Shown here piece by piece: positions 25,410 through 35,972 of a DNA stretch of 64,000 bases. Each line of letters opens with the position of its first letter. Position 1 is the first letter of the stretch. The translations under genes were made by a program, and so were the position numbers. The stretch is from contig NZ_CP033019.1 in assembly GCF_003667705.1 (NCBI RefSeq), forward strand, positions 1,116,001 to 1,180,000. Direction: 5' to 3'. This DNA comes from Janthinobacterium agaricidamnosum. GTDB taxonomy: Bacteria > Pseudomonadota > Gammaproteobacteria > Burkholderiales > Burkholderiaceae_D. The notes below the pieces were generated by a model. It worked only from the letters and a program-made list of their open reading frames with translations, was not told where the DNA came from and did no database searches.

Positions 25410-26465
25410 ATGCCCACATCCTCCCCCGCCAAGCTTGAAACCACATTGACCCGCGCCTGGCTGACGCGCGGGCCGCTGGCGTGCGCGCTGTGGCCCGTCT
25501 CGCTGCTGTTCGGCGCCCTGAGCGCCGTGCGGCGCGGCCTGTATCGCGCCAACATCATCAAATCCGCGCGCCTGCCCGTGCCCGTCGTCGTCGTCGGCAA
25601 TATCTTTATCGGCGGCACGGGCAAGACGCCGCTGACGATCTGGCTGGTGCAAGCCTTGCGCGACGCGGGCATGCGCCCGGGCGTCATTTCGCGCGGCCAT
25701 GGCAGCGCCGACCGTTCGCCGCGCGCCGTCACGGCTGCTTCCACGCCGCAGCAGGTGGGCGACGAGCCGCTGCTGATCTTCCAGCGCGGCGGCTGCCCCG
25801 TGATGGTGGGGCGCGACCGCGCGCAAGCGGGCAGGGCGCTGCTGGCCGCGCACCCGGACGTCGACGTGCTCGTCACGGATGACGGCTTGCAGCATTACGC
25901 CTTGCGGCGCGACGTGGAAATCGTGCTGTTCGACGGCCGCGGCGCGGGCAATGGCTGGCTGCTGCCGGCCGGCCCCTTGCGCGAATCGCCGCGCCGCCGG
26001 CGTGACGTGACGGTGATCAATGCGCCCGAGCTGGCGCCGGCGCTGGTGGACCAGGTCGCGCCCAAGGGCGGGCTGGTGGTGCAGATGCGGCTCGATGGCG
26101 GCGTGGCTGAGCGCTTGACGGACCGCAGCGAACGCATGCCGCTTGAAACCCTGGCGGCCGGCGGCCAGCGCATTGTGGCGGCGGCCGGCATCGGCAACCC
26201 CCGGCGTTTCTTTGCCATGCTGCGCGGGGCCGGATTGCGTTTTGCCGAGCTGCCCCTGCCTGATCATCACGACTTTCTCGACCAGCCATTTGCGGCACTC
26301 GACACGGATGTGATCTTGATCACCGAGAAGGATGCAGTAAAATGTGCGCAAATTGAATATCTCAAAGATGACCCGAGACTGTGGGTCGTCCCCGTCAGTG
26401 CGCGCATCGATAGCGCGCTGGCCCAACAAATTGTGGAGAAATGTCGTGGACGCTCGACTGCTTGA
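25410..26465 (+). CDS. lpxK: Tetraacyldisaccharide 4'-kinase
   Basis: Phosphorylates the 4' position of the lipid A disaccharide at the inner face of the cytoplasmic membrane, the sixth Raetz-pathway step. 351 residues. N-terminal membrane-associated helix ([18 protein letters not shown]), then [21 protein letters not shown] with the P-loop GGTGKTP near 68-74, and [23 protein letters not shown], the conserved DDGxQH motif. The C-terminal part reads [14 protein letters not shown]. Its last 20 bases overlap the start of the Trm112 gene. Works upstream of KdsB/KdtA in LPS assembly. Confidence 0.95.
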   Translation: MPTSSPAKLETTLTRAWLTRGPLACALWPVSLLFGALSAVRRGLYRANIIKSARLPVPVVVVGNIFIGGTGKTPLTIWLVQALRDAGMRPGVISRGHGSADRSPRAVTAASTPQQVGDEPLLIFQRGGCPVMVGRDRAQAGRALLAAHPDVDVLVTDDGLQHYALRRDVEIVLFDGRGAGNGWLLPAGPLRESPRRRRDVTVINAPELAPALVDQVAPKGGLVVQMRLDGGVAERLTDRSERMPLETLAAGGQRIVAAAGIGNPRRFFAMLRGAGLRFAELPLPDHHDFLDQPFAALDTDVILITEKDAVKCAQIEYLKDDPRLWVVPVSARIDSALAQQIVEKCRGRSTA

Positions 26466-26622
26466 TATCCTGGTCTGCCCTGTTTGCAAGGGTCCGCTTG
26501 AACACGATAAGAAGGCGCAGGAACTGATTTGCCGCGCCGACCGCCTCGCCTATCCTATCCGCGATGGCATCCCCATCATGTGGGCGGACGAAGCGCGCAC
26601 CCTGCAAGACGCAGTGGAATAA
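26446..26622 (+). CDS. Trm112 family protein (YcaR-like)
   Basis: 58 residues from GTG 26446, which has GGAG 7 bases upstream. The product reads [20 protein letters not shown] and then [19 protein letters not shown], the standard bacterial Trm112/YcaR pattern with one CPxC pair. It starts inside the end of lpxK and stops 2 bases before kdsB. This small protein sits between lpxK and kdsB in many proteobacteria. Its role is unknown; homologues elsewhere activate methyltransferases. Confidence 0.9.
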   Translation: MDARLLDILVCPVCKGPLEHDKKAQELICRADRLAYPIRDGIPIMWADEARTLQDAVE

Positions 26623-26624
26623 CG

Positions 26625-27383
26625 ATGGCGTTCATCGTCATCATCCCGGCCCGCCTGGCTTCGACCCGCCTGCCGGGCAAGCCGCTGGCCGACCTGGGCG
26701 GCAAGCCCATGGTGGTGCGCGTGGCCGAGCAGGCAGTCCTGTCCGGCGCCGCGCGCGTCATCGTCGCCACCGACCATGCATCGATCCGCGACGCCTGCGC
26801 CGCGCACGGCGTGGAAGTGTGCATGACGCTTGCCGACCATCCGTCGGGCACGGACCGCATCGCCGAAGTGGCGCGCACGCTGTCTTTGCCGCCGGACGCC
26901 GTCGTCGTCAACCTGCAGGGCGATGAACCGCTGATCGATCCGGCCCTGCTGGCCGCCTGCGCGGCACAGATCAGCGCCGCAGTCCCCATGGCCACGTGCG
27001 CCCATCCGCTGCATGACGTGCTTGAGGCCTTCAATCCGAATGTCGTCAAGGTGGTGCTGGACAAGGCAAACCGCGCCTTGTATTTTTCGCGCGCCACCAT
27101 CCCCTGGCACCGCGACGGCTTCGCGCAATCGAAAGACAGCTTGCCGGCCGGCTACGTGCCCTTGCGCCATATCGGCCTGTATGCGTACAGCAATGCATTT
27201 TTGCAAACGTATCCCACGCTCTCCGCCTCGCCGCTGGAAGCGATCGAGGCGCTGGAGCAGTTGCGCGTGCTGTGGCACGGCTATGCCATCGCCGTGCACG
27301 TCACGGACTCGGCCCCGGCCGCCGGCGTGGACACGCCGGAAGATCTGGAACGCGTGCAGGCGCACTACCGCCACGCCACCTGA
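26625..27383 (+). CDS. kdsB: 3-deoxy-manno-octulosonate cytidylyltransferase (CMP-Kdo synthetase)
   Basis: Activates Kdo with CTP to CMP-Kdo for transfer to lipid A. 252 residues. The N-terminal nucleotide site [24 protein letters not shown] (about 6-29) and [13 protein letters not shown] (about 92-104, metal-binding Asp) are diagnostic, as is [15 protein letters not shown]. It starts 2 bases after the Trm112 stop, the last gene of this co-oriented cluster. The 275 bases after it show no further gene; I saw no convincing terminator. Confidence 0.95.
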   Translation: MAFIVIIPARLASTRLPGKPLADLGGKPMVVRVAEQAVLSGAARVIVATDHASIRDACAAHGVEVCMTLADHPSGTDRIAEVARTLSLPPDAVVVNLQGDEPLIDPALLAACAAQISAAVPMATCAHPLHDVLEAFNPNVVKVVLDKANRALYFSRATIPWHRDGFAQSKDSLPAGYVPLRHIGLYAYSNAFLQTYPTLSASPLEAIEALEQLRVLWHGYAIAVHVTDSAPAAGVDTPEDLERVQAHYRHAT

Positions 27384-27595
27384 GAAAACGTCCATGGCTG
27401 CCTTGCCCTGAACGTTTTTCAGGCGCCGTGCGTGCGCGAGAAAAACTTTATGCGGGGCCTGCCACAAAAAACCACATTTTGAAACACCTGCTTCGCTAAT
27501 TGCTGGCTTTGATCAATCAGGGCATAGCAATTCGACAGCAAACTGGCGTTCCGGGGATTTTTTGTGGTAAGTTTCGTAGGGAAAGATAGCCATAG

Positions 27596-28315
<720 letters not shown>

Positions 28316-28326
28316 GCAGTTTTTGA

Positions 28327-28354
28327 AAAGCGGACCTCAGTGTCCGCTTTTTTT
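28327..28354 (+). terminator. Rho-independent terminator after adk
   Basis: Stem AAAGCGGAC (28327-28335) with GTCCGCTTT (28342-28350) around a six-base loop, followed by a T-run. It lies 11 bases after the adk stop. Confidence 0.9.
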
Positions 28355-28510
28355 GTGCCCGCTTTTCAGGCAGACTGCAAGCATGGCTGTATGTCTTACG
28401 TTTTCGTAGTTGAAGTTTTTTGCAGGTCGTGTTTTCCTGGCTGCGCGTGCCTACCCGGTGCGGTCTGCAGCTGTCGGCAATGACGTCGGATAAAAACAGA
28501 AGGGGACGAT

Positions 28511-30634
28511 ATGGCAGCCAGTTTGTGGTTTGCGGTAGCCTGCGGCGTGGTCGCAGTCATCTATGGTTTGGTGTCGCGCAGCTGGATCCTGCGCCAGGAT
28601 CCCGGCAACGCGCGCATGCAGGAAATCGCGCTGGCCATCCAGCAGGGCGCGGCCGCCTATCTGGCGCGCCAGTACCGCACCATCGCCATCGTCGGCGTGG
28701 CGCTGCTGATCGCCATCTATGTGCTGCTTGGCCTGCACACGGCGCTGGGTTTTCTGATCGGCGCCGTGCTGTCGGGCGCCTGCGGCTTCATCGGCATGAA
28801 TGTTTCGGTGCGGGCCAATGTGCGCACGGCGCAGGCGGCCACCCTGGGCATCAACCAGGCGCTGAACGTGGCCTTCAAGGGCGGGGCGATCACCGGCATG
28901 CTGGTCGTCGGTCTGGGCTTGCTGGGCGTGACCCTGTTCTACTGGCTGCTGGTGACGACGGGCGCGCCAGGCCTGACCCAGCATGACCTGATCAAGCCCC
29001 TGATCGGCCTGGCCTTTGGCGCCTCGCTCATTTCCATCTTCGCGCGGCTGGGCGGCGGCATCTTCACCAAGGGCGCCGACGTGGGCGCGGACCTAGTGGG
29101 CAAGGTGGAGGCCGGCATTCCCGAGGACGATCCGCGCAACCCGGCCGTCATCGCCGACAACGTGGGCGACAACGTGGGCGACTGCGCCGGCATGGCGGCC
29201 GACCTGTTCGAAACCTATGTCGTGACCCTGATCGCCACCATGCTGCTGGGCGCGCTGCTGATGGCCGAGGCCAGCAGCACGGCCATCCTCTATCCGCTGC
29301 TGCTGGGCGCCGTTTCCATCCTCGCCTCCATCGTCGGCTGCTCGATGGTCAAGACGGCACCCGGGAAGAAGATCATGTCGGCCCTGTACACGGGCCTGTG
29401 GTGGGCGGCGGGCCTGTCGCTGGTGGGCTTTGCCGTGGTCACGTGGCTGCTGTGGCCCGACGACGCCATGCGCTACAAGATGCTGGGCGCCACCGTCGTC
29501 GGCATCGTCCTCACGGGCCTGATGGTGTACATCACCGAGTACTACACGGGCACGGACTTCAAGCCCGTGCGCCACATCGCCGAAGCGTCGACGACGGGCC
29601 ACGGCACGAATATCATCGCCGGCCTGGGCGTGTCGATGAAGTCCACCGCCTACCCGGTGCTGGCCGTCTGCGTCGCCATCCTCGTGTCGTACCAGCTGGC
29701 CGGCCTGTACGGCATCGCCATCGCGGCCACCTCGATGCTGTCGATGGCGGGCATCATCGTCGCGCTCGACGCGTATGGCCCCATCACCGATAACGCGGGC
29801 GGCATCGCGGAAATGTCGGGCTTGCCCGACTCCGTGCGCGCCATCACCGACCCGCTCGATGCCGTCGGCAATACCACCAAGGCCGTCACCAAGGGCTACG
29901 CCATCGGCTCGGCGGGTCTGGCCGCGCTGGTGCTGTTCGCCGACTACACGCATGCGCTCGAATCCGTGGGCCAGCACATCACCTTCGATTTGTCGAATCC
30001 GATGGTGATCGTCGGCCTGTTCATCGGCGGCCTGATCCCGTACCTGTTCGGTGCCATGGCGATGGAAGCCGTGGGCCGCGCGGCTGGTGCCGTGGTGGTC
30101 GAGGTGCGCCGCCAGTTCCGCGACATCAAGGGCATCATGGAAGGCACGGCGCGGCCCGAATACGACAAGGCCGTCGACATGCTGACGGCGTCGGCCATCC
30201 GCGAAATGATCGTGCCCTCCTTGCTGCCCGTCGTGGTGCCCATCGTCGTGGGCATGCTGCTGGGGCCGGCGGCGCTGGGCGGCCTCTTGATGGGAACGAT
30301 TGTGACGGGCCTGTTCGTGGCCATCTCCATGACCACGGGCGGCGGCGCCTGGGACAACGCCAAGAAATACATCGAGGATGGCCATTTCGGCGGCAAGGGT
30401 TCCGACGCGCACAAGGCGGCCGTCACGGGCGACACGGTGGGCGACCCGTACAAGGATACGGCGGGACCGGCAGTGAACCCCTTGATCAAGATCATCAATA
30501 TCGTGGCCCTGCTGCTGGTGCCGCTGCTGCCGGCCACGGGCTGGCTGGCCGTCAAGGCGCCGGCACCTGTCCACGCGCCCGTGCCGCCCATCCTGGCGCC
30601 GGCGACACCCGTGCAAAGCTTGCCGGCGCAATAG
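28511..30634 (+). CDS. hppA: Membrane-bound H+-translocating pyrophosphatase, K+-independent type
   Basis: Uses PPi hydrolysis to pump protons across the inner membrane. 707 residues with about 16 helices. Substrate-binding acidic motifs are present: [21 protein letters not shown] near 194-214 with [19 protein letters not shown] after it, and [21 protein letters not shown] near 637-657. Potassium dependence is set by two residues in [10 protein letters not shown]: Lys457 and Thr460 correspond to the Lys/Thr pair of K+-independent pumps rather than Ala/Gly. AGGGG lies before ATG 28511. The last ~35 residues ([19 protein letters not shown]) form an extra Pro-rich tail. Monocistronic between two hairpins. 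Confidence 0.95.
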   Translation: MAASLWFAVACGVVAVIYGLVSRSWILRQDPGNARMQEIALAIQQGAAAYLARQYRTIAIVGVALLIAIYVLLGLHTALGFLIGAVLSGACGFIGMNVSVRANVRTAQAATLGINQALNVAFKGGAITGMLVVGLGLLGVTLFYWLLVTTGAPGLTQHDLIKPLIGLAFGASLISIFARLGGGIFTKGADVGADLVGKVEAGIPEDDPRNPAVIADNVGDNVGDCAGMAADLFETYVVTLIATMLLGALLMAEASSTAILYPLLLGAVSILASIVGCSMVKTAPGKKIMSALYTGLWWAAGLSLVGFAVVTWLLWPDDAMRYKMLGATVVGIVLTGLMVYITEYYTGTDFKPVRHIAEASTTGHGTNIIAGLGVSMKSTAYPVLAVCVAILVSYQLAGLYGIAIAATSMLSMAGIIVALDAYGPITDNAGGIAEMSGLPDSVRAITDPLDAVGNTTKAVTKGYAIGSAGLAALVLFADYTHALESVGQHITFDLSNPMVIVGLFIGGLIPYLFGAMAMEAVGRAAGAVVVEVRRQFRDIKGIMEGTARPEYDKAVDMLTASAIREMIVPSLLPVVVPIVVGMLLGPAALGGLLMGTIVTGLFVAISMTTGGGAWDNAKKYIEDGHFGGKGSDAHKAAVTGDTVGDPYKDTAGPAVNPLIKIINIVALLLVPLLPATGWLAVKAPAPVHAPVPPILAPATPVQSLPAQ

Positions 30635-30650
30635 ACCGCGCCACTCCATG

Positions 30651-30685
30651 CAGCCCCGTGGCCCGCGCCGCGGGGCTGTTTGCAT
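30651..30685 (+). terminator. Probable terminator after hppA
   Basis: CAGCCCCG (30651-30658) pairs with CGGGGCTG (30671-30678), followed by a broken T-run (TTTGCATTTT). It lies 17 bases after the hppA stop. Moderate strength. Confidence 0.55.
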
Positions 30686-30834
30686 TTTCTGCAGGTGAAA
30701 CTTTCCTGCACTCCATATCCTCGGCGTATCAAAAGTGAGCAATTGTTACGGCGCCTTTGCTTGTGCCGGCCCCTTGCCAATAATGGAGTGAAAAGGTGAG
30801 CTTCACAGTCTGGCAGGGAAGGCGGGAGGAAGTC

Positions 30835-31221
30835 ATGGACAGCATCAACAGAAAGGGCGGCGCGCTGCTGGCGCTGCTGATATTGGGCGGTGTTGCCGGG
30901 TTGGCCCAGGCGGAGCCGGGCCGGCACGGCGGTTTCCACGGCCATCACGGCCACTTTCATGGCCATTCGCACGTGGGCGTCTGGGTGGGAGCGCCCTTGT
31001 GGTATGGCTATGGGCCGGGGTGGTATGGCGACCCGTGGTATGGCTATCCCTATCCGTATGGGCGCACGGTGGTGGTGCAGCCGGCACCCGTGTACATCGA
31101 GCAGGGCGGCGAGCCGACGGCGCAGATGTGGTATTACTGCGCGCGGCCGCAGGGCTATTATCCCTACGTGAAAAATTGTAGTACGGCATGGCGTGCCGTG
31201 CTGCCGACCAGCGTGCGCTGA
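30835..31221 (+). CDS. Secreted His/Gly/Tyr-rich small protein
   Basis: 128 residues. Signal peptide (GGALLALLILGGVAGLAQA, cleaved near residue 26), then a histidine cluster HGGFHGHHGHFHGHSH at about 31-46, with nine His in 16 residues. A WYGYGPGWYGDPWYGYPYPYG repeat-like segment follows, then a C-terminal domain WYYCARPQGYYPYVKNCSTAW with two Cys. The last motif recurs in small Burkholderiales exported proteins of unknown function. GGGAGGA precedes ATG 30835. Metal binding is an inference from the His cluster. The lipoprotein gene follows after 13 bases. Confidence 0.7.
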   Translation: MDSINRKGGALLALLILGGVAGLAQAEPGRHGGFHGHHGHFHGHSHVGVWVGAPLWYGYGPGWYGDPWYGYPYPYGRTVVVQPAPVYIEQGGEPTAQMWYYCARPQGYYPYVKNCSTAWRAVLPTSVR

Positions 31222-31234
31222 CGGGGAGGGCGAC

Positions 31235-31735
31235 ATGAATACGAGAGCGTTAATGGGGCGTGCCGGCCTGCTGGCACCGCTGCTGCTGGCTGCCTGCACG
31301 GTGATGCCGGAAGGGCCGTCGGCCATGGTCTTGCCCGGCACGGGCAAGAGTTTCGAACAATTCCGCAGCGACGATCTGCAGTGCCGCGGCTATGCGCAAG
31401 GCCAGTTGGGCGGCAGTTCGGCGCAGCAGGCCAGCGTCGACAGCGGCGTGCGCAGCGCGGCGCTGGGTACGGTGCTCGGTGCGGCGGCCGGCGCCGCTAT
31501 CGATGGCGGCCATGGCGCCGGCGTGGGCGCGGGCACGGGTTTGCTGTTCGGCGCGCTGGCAGGCACGGGCGCGGCGGACAGTTCCGCGTATGGCATGCAG
31601 CGCCGCTATGACTACGCCTACCAGCAATGCATGTATGCGAGCGGCCACAAGGTGCCCGTCGCCGGGCAGATGCTGAGCAGCGTGCCGGCGAATGCCGCCA
31701 CGCCGCCGCCCGATACGCCGCCGCCCCGTTATTAG
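31235..31735 (+). CDS. Glycine-zipper lipoprotein
   Basis: 166 residues. Lipoprotein signal peptide with lipobox LAAC (LLAPLLLAAC). The mature part has FRSDDLQCRGYAQGQ, then a glycine-zipper stretch, LGTVLGAAAGAAIDGGHGAGVGAGTGLLFGALAG (about 76-110), and RRYDYAYQQCMYASGHKVP. This layout is typical of YMGG-like/Gly-zipper outer-membrane lipoproteins. GGGGAGGG precedes ATG 31235. Co-transcribed with the His-rich protein. It ends 3 bases into the convergent TonB receptor gene. Confidence 0.75.
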   Translation: MNTRALMGRAGLLAPLLLAACTVMPEGPSAMVLPGTGKSFEQFRSDDLQCRGYAQGQLGGSSAQQASVDSGVRSAALGTVLGAAAGAAIDGGHGAGVGAGTGLLFGALAGTGAADSSAYGMQRRYDYAYQQCMYASGHKVPVAGQMLSSVPANAATPPPDTPPPRY

Positions 31736-33789
31736 AACCGTGAGGTCAGGCCGACGAACATGCGGCGTCCCGGCACGTAGTAGTCAACCAGGCCATCGGC
31801 CATCGGTCCCTTCTTGAACAGGTTTTGCACGCCGCCGCGCACGGTCCACTGGGGCGTGACCTTGTACGACACGACGGTGTCGACGATGGTGTAGGCCTTG
31901 TCGGCCAGCTTGCCCGCGTCGAGTTCCTTGCCCGTGTACTGGGCCGACACTTCGCCGAACAGCTGGTCGTTGACTTGCCAGCCCAGCGCCGAATACCACG
32001 ACAGCTTCGGCGTCGACAGCAGGTTGGCGCCCGTGGTCAGGTTTTTCGCCTCGGCCATGTAGGTCACGTTGTTACGCCAGTTCAGGTTTTTCGTCAGCGG
32101 GATATTCGCCGTCGCTTCCAGGCCGCTGGTGCGCGCTTTCTGGATATTCGTCATTTTGGTCCACCACTGCTTCTGGTAAAAACCCAGCGGCGCGTAGTCG
32201 ATCTTGTTCTTGAAATCCGTGTGGAAGTACGTCAGGCCCACGTCCCAGCCATTCTGTTCCCACGCCACGCCGATCTCGCCGGCCGTGCTCGTTTCCGGCT
32301 TCAAGTCCGCATTGCCGGCCATGTAGCAGCCGCCCGTGATGTAGCCGAGCGGTTTGAGGCTGCCGCAACCGCGTCCGCCCGACTGCGTGGCCGCCGCCGG
32401 CGAGTTTTCCTTCAGGCTGGGGGCGCGGAAGCCTTGCGAGATGCCGCCCTTGATGGTCCAGGCGGGGGCCGGGTGGTACACGAGGTAGAGGCGCGGGCTG
32501 TAGTGATTGCCGAACTTGCTGTGGTGATCGAGGCGCAGGCCGGCCGTGGCCGTCAGGTTGTCGCGCAGGAACAGCTGATCTTCCGCAAACAGGGCCGAGG
32601 TGGTGCCGGACAGGGTGGCGCCGCTCACGGGGTTGCCCAGGTAATCGGTGGGCACGGTGCCGATGGTGTCCGTATTCGTCAATTCCTGGTGCTTCCACTG
32701 GCCGCCCATCACCAGCATTTGCTCGATGCCGCCCCAGCCGACCCGTTTTTCCAGGCTGGCATCCAGCGTGCTGTCCTTGGATTTGGCCACCGTGCCGACG
32801 ACTTCGTTGTCGAAATCGTTGTGGTACAGGTTGACCACGGCCTTGCCGAAGTCCCAGCGGCCTTCATAGCCGATGCTGGCGCTCTTGCGTATCAGTTTGC
32901 TCGCGCCCCAGGCGCCGAACAGCGGGTAGCCGTCCGCGTCGAGCGTGGTCGAATCCGTCGATTGCTGCTTGCCGTAGCTGGCGTCCAGCGACAGGTTCTG
33001 CTTCTTGTCCAGCGCCCAGTTCAGCTGGCCCGAGACAGTCTGGTTGCGTTCGCCGCCGATGCCGCCCGATTTGCCGATCGCTTTTTCATCGGGATTCTGG
33101 CGCGTCTGGCCCACGCCCAGGCGCATGCCCACCGTGTCCGACAAGGGGCCGGCCAGGTTCACGCCCAGCTGGTGCGCCGTGCCGCGGCCGCTGTCCTGCG
33201 GCTGCGTGTAGTTGGCCGTGGCCGAACCGTTCCACTTGCCCGGCACCTTGCGCGTGATGATGTTGATCACGCCGCCCATGGCGTCCGAGCCGTACAGCGA
33301 CGACATGGGGCCGCGCACCACTTCGATGCGCTCGATCATGTCGGGCGAGATCCAGTTCAAGTCTTGGCGGCCCAGGTCGGGACGGTAGGCCGTGTCGGCC
33401 GAGCTGCCGACGCGCTTGCCGTCGACGAGGATCAAGGTGTATTTGTCTGGCAGGCCGCGCAGCTTGATCTTCGACTCTTCGCCCACGGGGCTGGTGCCGC
33501 CCGTCACGCCGGGGATGCGGCGCAGCAAGGTATTCAAGTCATACACGGGCTGGCGTTCGATTTCCTCGCGCGTGATGACGCTGATGCTGGCCGGCGCATC
33601 CTTGATGTCGATGGCCGTGCCCGATGCCGTGACGACCACCGTGTTCATGGTGGGATCGGCGGCCACATTGCCTTCGGCCCAGGCGCTGCTGACGGCCAAG
33701 GAGAGCAGGCAGGGCAGAAGCAGAGTGGCGCAATGGATGGGGCGGGGGGGCGTAACAGGATGAATGAAGGTGGGACTGCGCTTGGTCAT
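31732..33789 (-). CDS. TonB-dependent siderophore receptor, FepA/CirA-like
   Basis: 685 residues. Signal peptide ending SSAWA, TonB box region MNTVVVTASGTAIDIKDAPAS, plug motifs LLRRIPGVTGG, IKLRGLPDKYTLILVDGKRVG and VVRGPMSSLYGSDAMGGVINIITRK, and a barrel ending PGRRMFVGLTSRF. The GSDAMGGVINIIT plug sequence is close to catecholate receptors FepA/CirA, so a ferric catechol ligand is the best guess. ATG 33789 gives a proper signal sequence with GGAAAG upstream. A Fur-type palindrome lies about 100 bases upstream (33891-33909), so expression should rise in iron starvation. ExbB/ExbD encoded at 24.3 kb could energise it. Confidence 0.92.
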   Translation of the reverse strand: MTKRSPTFIHPVTPPRPIHCATLLLPCLLSLAVSSAWAEGNVAADPTMNTVVVTASGTAIDIKDAPASISVITREEIERQPVYDLNTLLRRIPGVTGGTSPVGEESKIKLRGLPDKYTLILVDGKRVGSSADTAYRPDLGRQDLNWISPDMIERIEVVRGPMSSLYGSDAMGGVINIITRKVPGKWNGSATANYTQPQDSGRGTAHQLGVNLAGPLSDTVGMRLGVGQTRQNPDEKAIGKSGGIGGERNQTVSGQLNWALDKKQNLSLDASYGKQQSTDSTTLDADGYPLFGAWGASKLIRKSASIGYEGRWDFGKAVVNLYHNDFDNEVVGTVAKSKDSTLDASLEKRVGWGGIEQMLVMGGQWKHQELTNTDTIGTVPTDYLGNPVSGATLSGTTSALFAEDQLFLRDNLTATAGLRLDHHSKFGNHYSPRLYLVYHPAPAWTIKGGISQGFRAPSLKENSPAAATQSGGRGCGSLKPLGYITGGCYMAGNADLKPETSTAGEIGVAWEQNGWDVGLTYFHTDFKNKIDYAPLGFYQKQWWTKMTNIQKARTSGLEATANIPLTKNLNWRNNVTYMAEAKNLTTGANLLSTPKLSWYSALGWQVNDQLFGEVSAQYTGKELDAGKLADKAYTIVDTVVSYKVTPQWTVRGGVQNLFKKGPMADGLVDYYVPGRRMFVGLTSRF

Positions 33790-33883
33790 GGTGAACTTTC
33801 CGGATGTTGTTTTTTCCTGGCTGCCTTCCGGGTGGCTCGGGTATGAATGATTGAAAATGCAATAAACTGCGCTCCTATTCCGC

Positions 33884-33911
33884 GAATGAGAATAAGAATC
33901 GTTCTTATTGT
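33884..33911 (-). promoter_or_regulatory. Fur-box-like operator of the siderophore receptor
   Basis: AATAAGAA-TCG-TTCTTATT (33891-33909) is a perfect palindrome with a three-base centre. It sits within GAATGAGAATAAGAATC, which resembles the overlapping GATAAT hexamer arrangement of Fur sites. It lies about 100 bases upstream of the receptor start codon. Confidence 0.75.
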
Positions 33912-34068
33912 AATGCCATCCTGGCAAGAAGGAAAGTGCTGAAAGGAAATAAAACACCGTTGCAGCGTGGACATGGCGGCTGCCAGCGTGTGCGTGTTAC
34001 TCGCGCTGGCATCTGGCGCCGTGTGTGCCAATAATGAAAGCGGTATGATCAATGCTTGGGGAGGGGGC

Positions 34069-34491
34069 ATGAAGACGATGACAAAAACCATGCTGGCGCT
34101 GGCCGGCGCCCTGCTGCTCGCTGGCGGCGATGCCTGGGCGCAGGAACCTGCTGCGTCCGATCAACTGCCCGTGTGCCAGCTCGACCCGCGCGACAGCGGC
34201 AAGCTCGCGGTGGAACCGTGCCGCCCGGCGCCGCCCGTGCAGCCGCGCCGTTCCGTGGCGCAGGTGATCGGCCGCATGCCGGCCCAGCCAGCGCCACCGG
34301 TCGTGCCCATGGCGCCGCTGCCGCCCAGCCCGGCCGTGCCCATGCCGCGCGCGCCGCAGCCCATCGGCGCATGCGACACGGGCGGTTGCCGCGACGCTGC
34401 CGGCGCGCGCTACAACGGCGCGGGCAATGCCACGCTCGATGCCAACGGGCGCATCTGCCACCGCAACGGCGCTTTCATGCAGTGTTTCTAA
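34069..34491 (+). CDS. Hypothetical secreted proline-rich protein
   Basis: 140 residues. Signal peptide (MTKTMLALAGALLLAGGDAWAQ), then CQLDPRDSGKLAVEPCRPAPP, a Pro/Met-rich linker (AQPAPPVVPMAPLPPSPAVPMPRAP, about 79-104) and a small C-terminal domain with GACDTGGCRDAAGARYNGAGN and GRICHRNGAFMQCF. Six Cys in the mature part could form disulfides. An unusually strong GGGGAGGGGG precedes ATG 34069. I recognise the C-terminal motif only as one recurring in Burkholderiales hypotheticals. Transcribed divergently from the receptor gene. Confidence 0.65.
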   Translation: MKTMTKTMLALAGALLLAGGDAWAQEPAASDQLPVCQLDPRDSGKLAVEPCRPAPPVQPRRSVAQVIGRMPAQPAPPVVPMAPLPPSPAVPMPRAPQPIGACDTGGCRDAAGARYNGAGNATLDANGRICHRNGAFMQCF

Positions 34492-34559
34492 GGAGTCGGT
34501 GCCAGCGCATCGCGCTGCCATGCCGGAAGCAATAGGCAGGCCCTGTGCGTTGCCGCCGG

Positions 34560-34723
34560 GCGCCATGCATGCTGCCACGGCTCCATTTTCTAAACATTGA
34601 TAAAAAACAAATATCAAGGATGAGTGGCCGGGATTTAATTATTGCTTTTTTGTATACATCATGAAACAATAACAATAAATATTTAATAATTTATTGTTGT
34701 CATCGTATTGTTAGCAATCCACA
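34560..34723. other. A/T-rich intergenic patch with inverted repeat
   Basis: The 160 bases before the membrane-protein gene are strikingly A/T-rich against the high-GC surroundings. They include AACAATAAAT (34671-34680) inverted as ATTTATTGTT (34689-34698). Likely a promoter/regulatory or H-NS-type silencing region. No good Shine-Dalgarno precedes ATG 34724. Confidence 0.5.
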
Positions 34724-35968
34724 ATGAAACCAGCCCATCTTCGTCTCTTGTTCGTCACGTTTTCCATCTGTGCCCTGGCTGTATTTTCCTGGTATTTTTT
34801 GGCAGGAAACGCACTGCTGGAAGCGGCCTATGACGGGCGCTCATGGTCGGTCCTCAATAAGGTACTGGGACACGCTGACCGCCACCCGCTGGCATTCTAT
34901 ATTCAGAAAATGGATGCCTTGGTAAGCTTTTACCTGTTGCTTTGGCTGGCATTCACCGTCACTGCCGCAGTGTTCCTGTATCGTTTGCATCGGCCCGCAG
35001 CAAAGAGCGACGATGGGCTCGACTACCTGTTGTTCGCCATTTACACCGCAGTGTTTGCCGGAATGCTCCTGCGTTTCGGCACGCAGGAAAGCTGGTACAT
35101 GATCGATGACATTATGGCATTCAAAGGTACGCCGCCGTTCCAGCACCGCGTCATGTTCATTTTCCCGGCACAGGTCCTGCAGTACCTGTTCCCCCGCCTG
35201 GGCGCTATCGAGTGTTTTCTCTGGTCCCAGGTACTGGCCATTGTGCTGATGCTGTGGTCGGTCCGGCGTTTTGCGGCTCTCTTCATCCGACGAGACCTGG
35301 CCTTCGTGGCGCAGTTTCTGGTGTTGTGCATGTGGGCGCCCACGGTCACCTATTACACGTTTTACGATATCGGTATTATTTTTGTCTATTCCTTTTGCCT
35401 TTACCACCTGCTGCGCCGTGAAATGCTGCCCTATGTGGCGATGCTGGTGGCGGGAACGTTCAATCACGAGATAACGCTTTTCCTGATCGTGACGAGCGGC
35501 TTTGTCTTGCTTGGACAGATGAAGCTGCGCTCGCTGGCGGGATGGATCTTGCTGCAACTGCTGCTGTACGGCCTGGTGCGCGTACTGATGTTTTATGTGT
35601 TGCCAGCTCATCAGGCATGGGAGGGCGGCAAGATTGACAACAATATCAATCTCTTCCTGCACCATCCGCGTACGCTGGTACAGAACGTTGGCCCTTTATT
35701 GCTGTGGTATCTCGTGGCCGCCTGCGGCTGGCGCTATGCGTCGGCGCCGCTGCGGCGCTGCCTGATTATCCTGCCGTGTTTGCTGACCATGACCTTTATG
35801 GTGGGACAGTTCAATGAAGGGCGCCAGTTTGACGCGTTCATCCCCGTTGCCGTGGCATTCATGTTGTGCGCACTGAGTGCGCGTGTCGGTGCGCCAGCCA
35901 TGCCCACGCTGGATCGGGACAGCGCCTGGTTGCTGTTACGCATGCCGGCATCCGGCACGGGAAGGTAA
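34724..35968 (+). CDS. Polytopic membrane protein, possible glycosyltransferase-like
   Basis: 414 residues with about nine to ten hydrophobic segments, starting LRLLFVTFSICALAVFSWYFL and ending IPVAVAFMLCALSARV. Between helices 1 and 2 is a ~50-residue loop. A further loop holds GTQESWYMIDDIMAFKGTPPFQHRV, whose acidic pair (DD) recalls GT-C type membrane glycosyltransferases. WAPTVTYYTFYDIGIIF and FNHEITLFLIV are other polar membrane motifs. I do not recognise a family with certainty. It ends 4 bases before the HAD-UbiA gene, so the two share a transcript. Codon use looks less GC-biased than in the neighbours. Confidence 0.6.
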   Translation: MKPAHLRLLFVTFSICALAVFSWYFLAGNALLEAAYDGRSWSVLNKVLGHADRHPLAFYIQKMDALVSFYLLLWLAFTVTAAVFLYRLHRPAAKSDDGLDYLLFAIYTAVFAGMLLRFGTQESWYMIDDIMAFKGTPPFQHRVMFIFPAQVLQYLFPRLGAIECFLWSQVLAIVLMLWSVRRFAALFIRRDLAFVAQFLVLCMWAPTVTYYTFYDIGIIFVYSFCLYHLLRREMLPYVAMLVAGTFNHEITLFLIVTSGFVLLGQMKLRSLAGWILLQLLLYGLVRVLMFYVLPAHQAWEGGKIDNNINLFLHHPRTLVQNVGPLLLWYLVAACGWRYASAPLRRCLIILPCLLTMTFMVGQFNEGRQFDAFIPVAVAFMLCALSARVGAPAMPTLDRDSAWLLLRMPASGTGR

Positions 35969-35972
35969 TATC

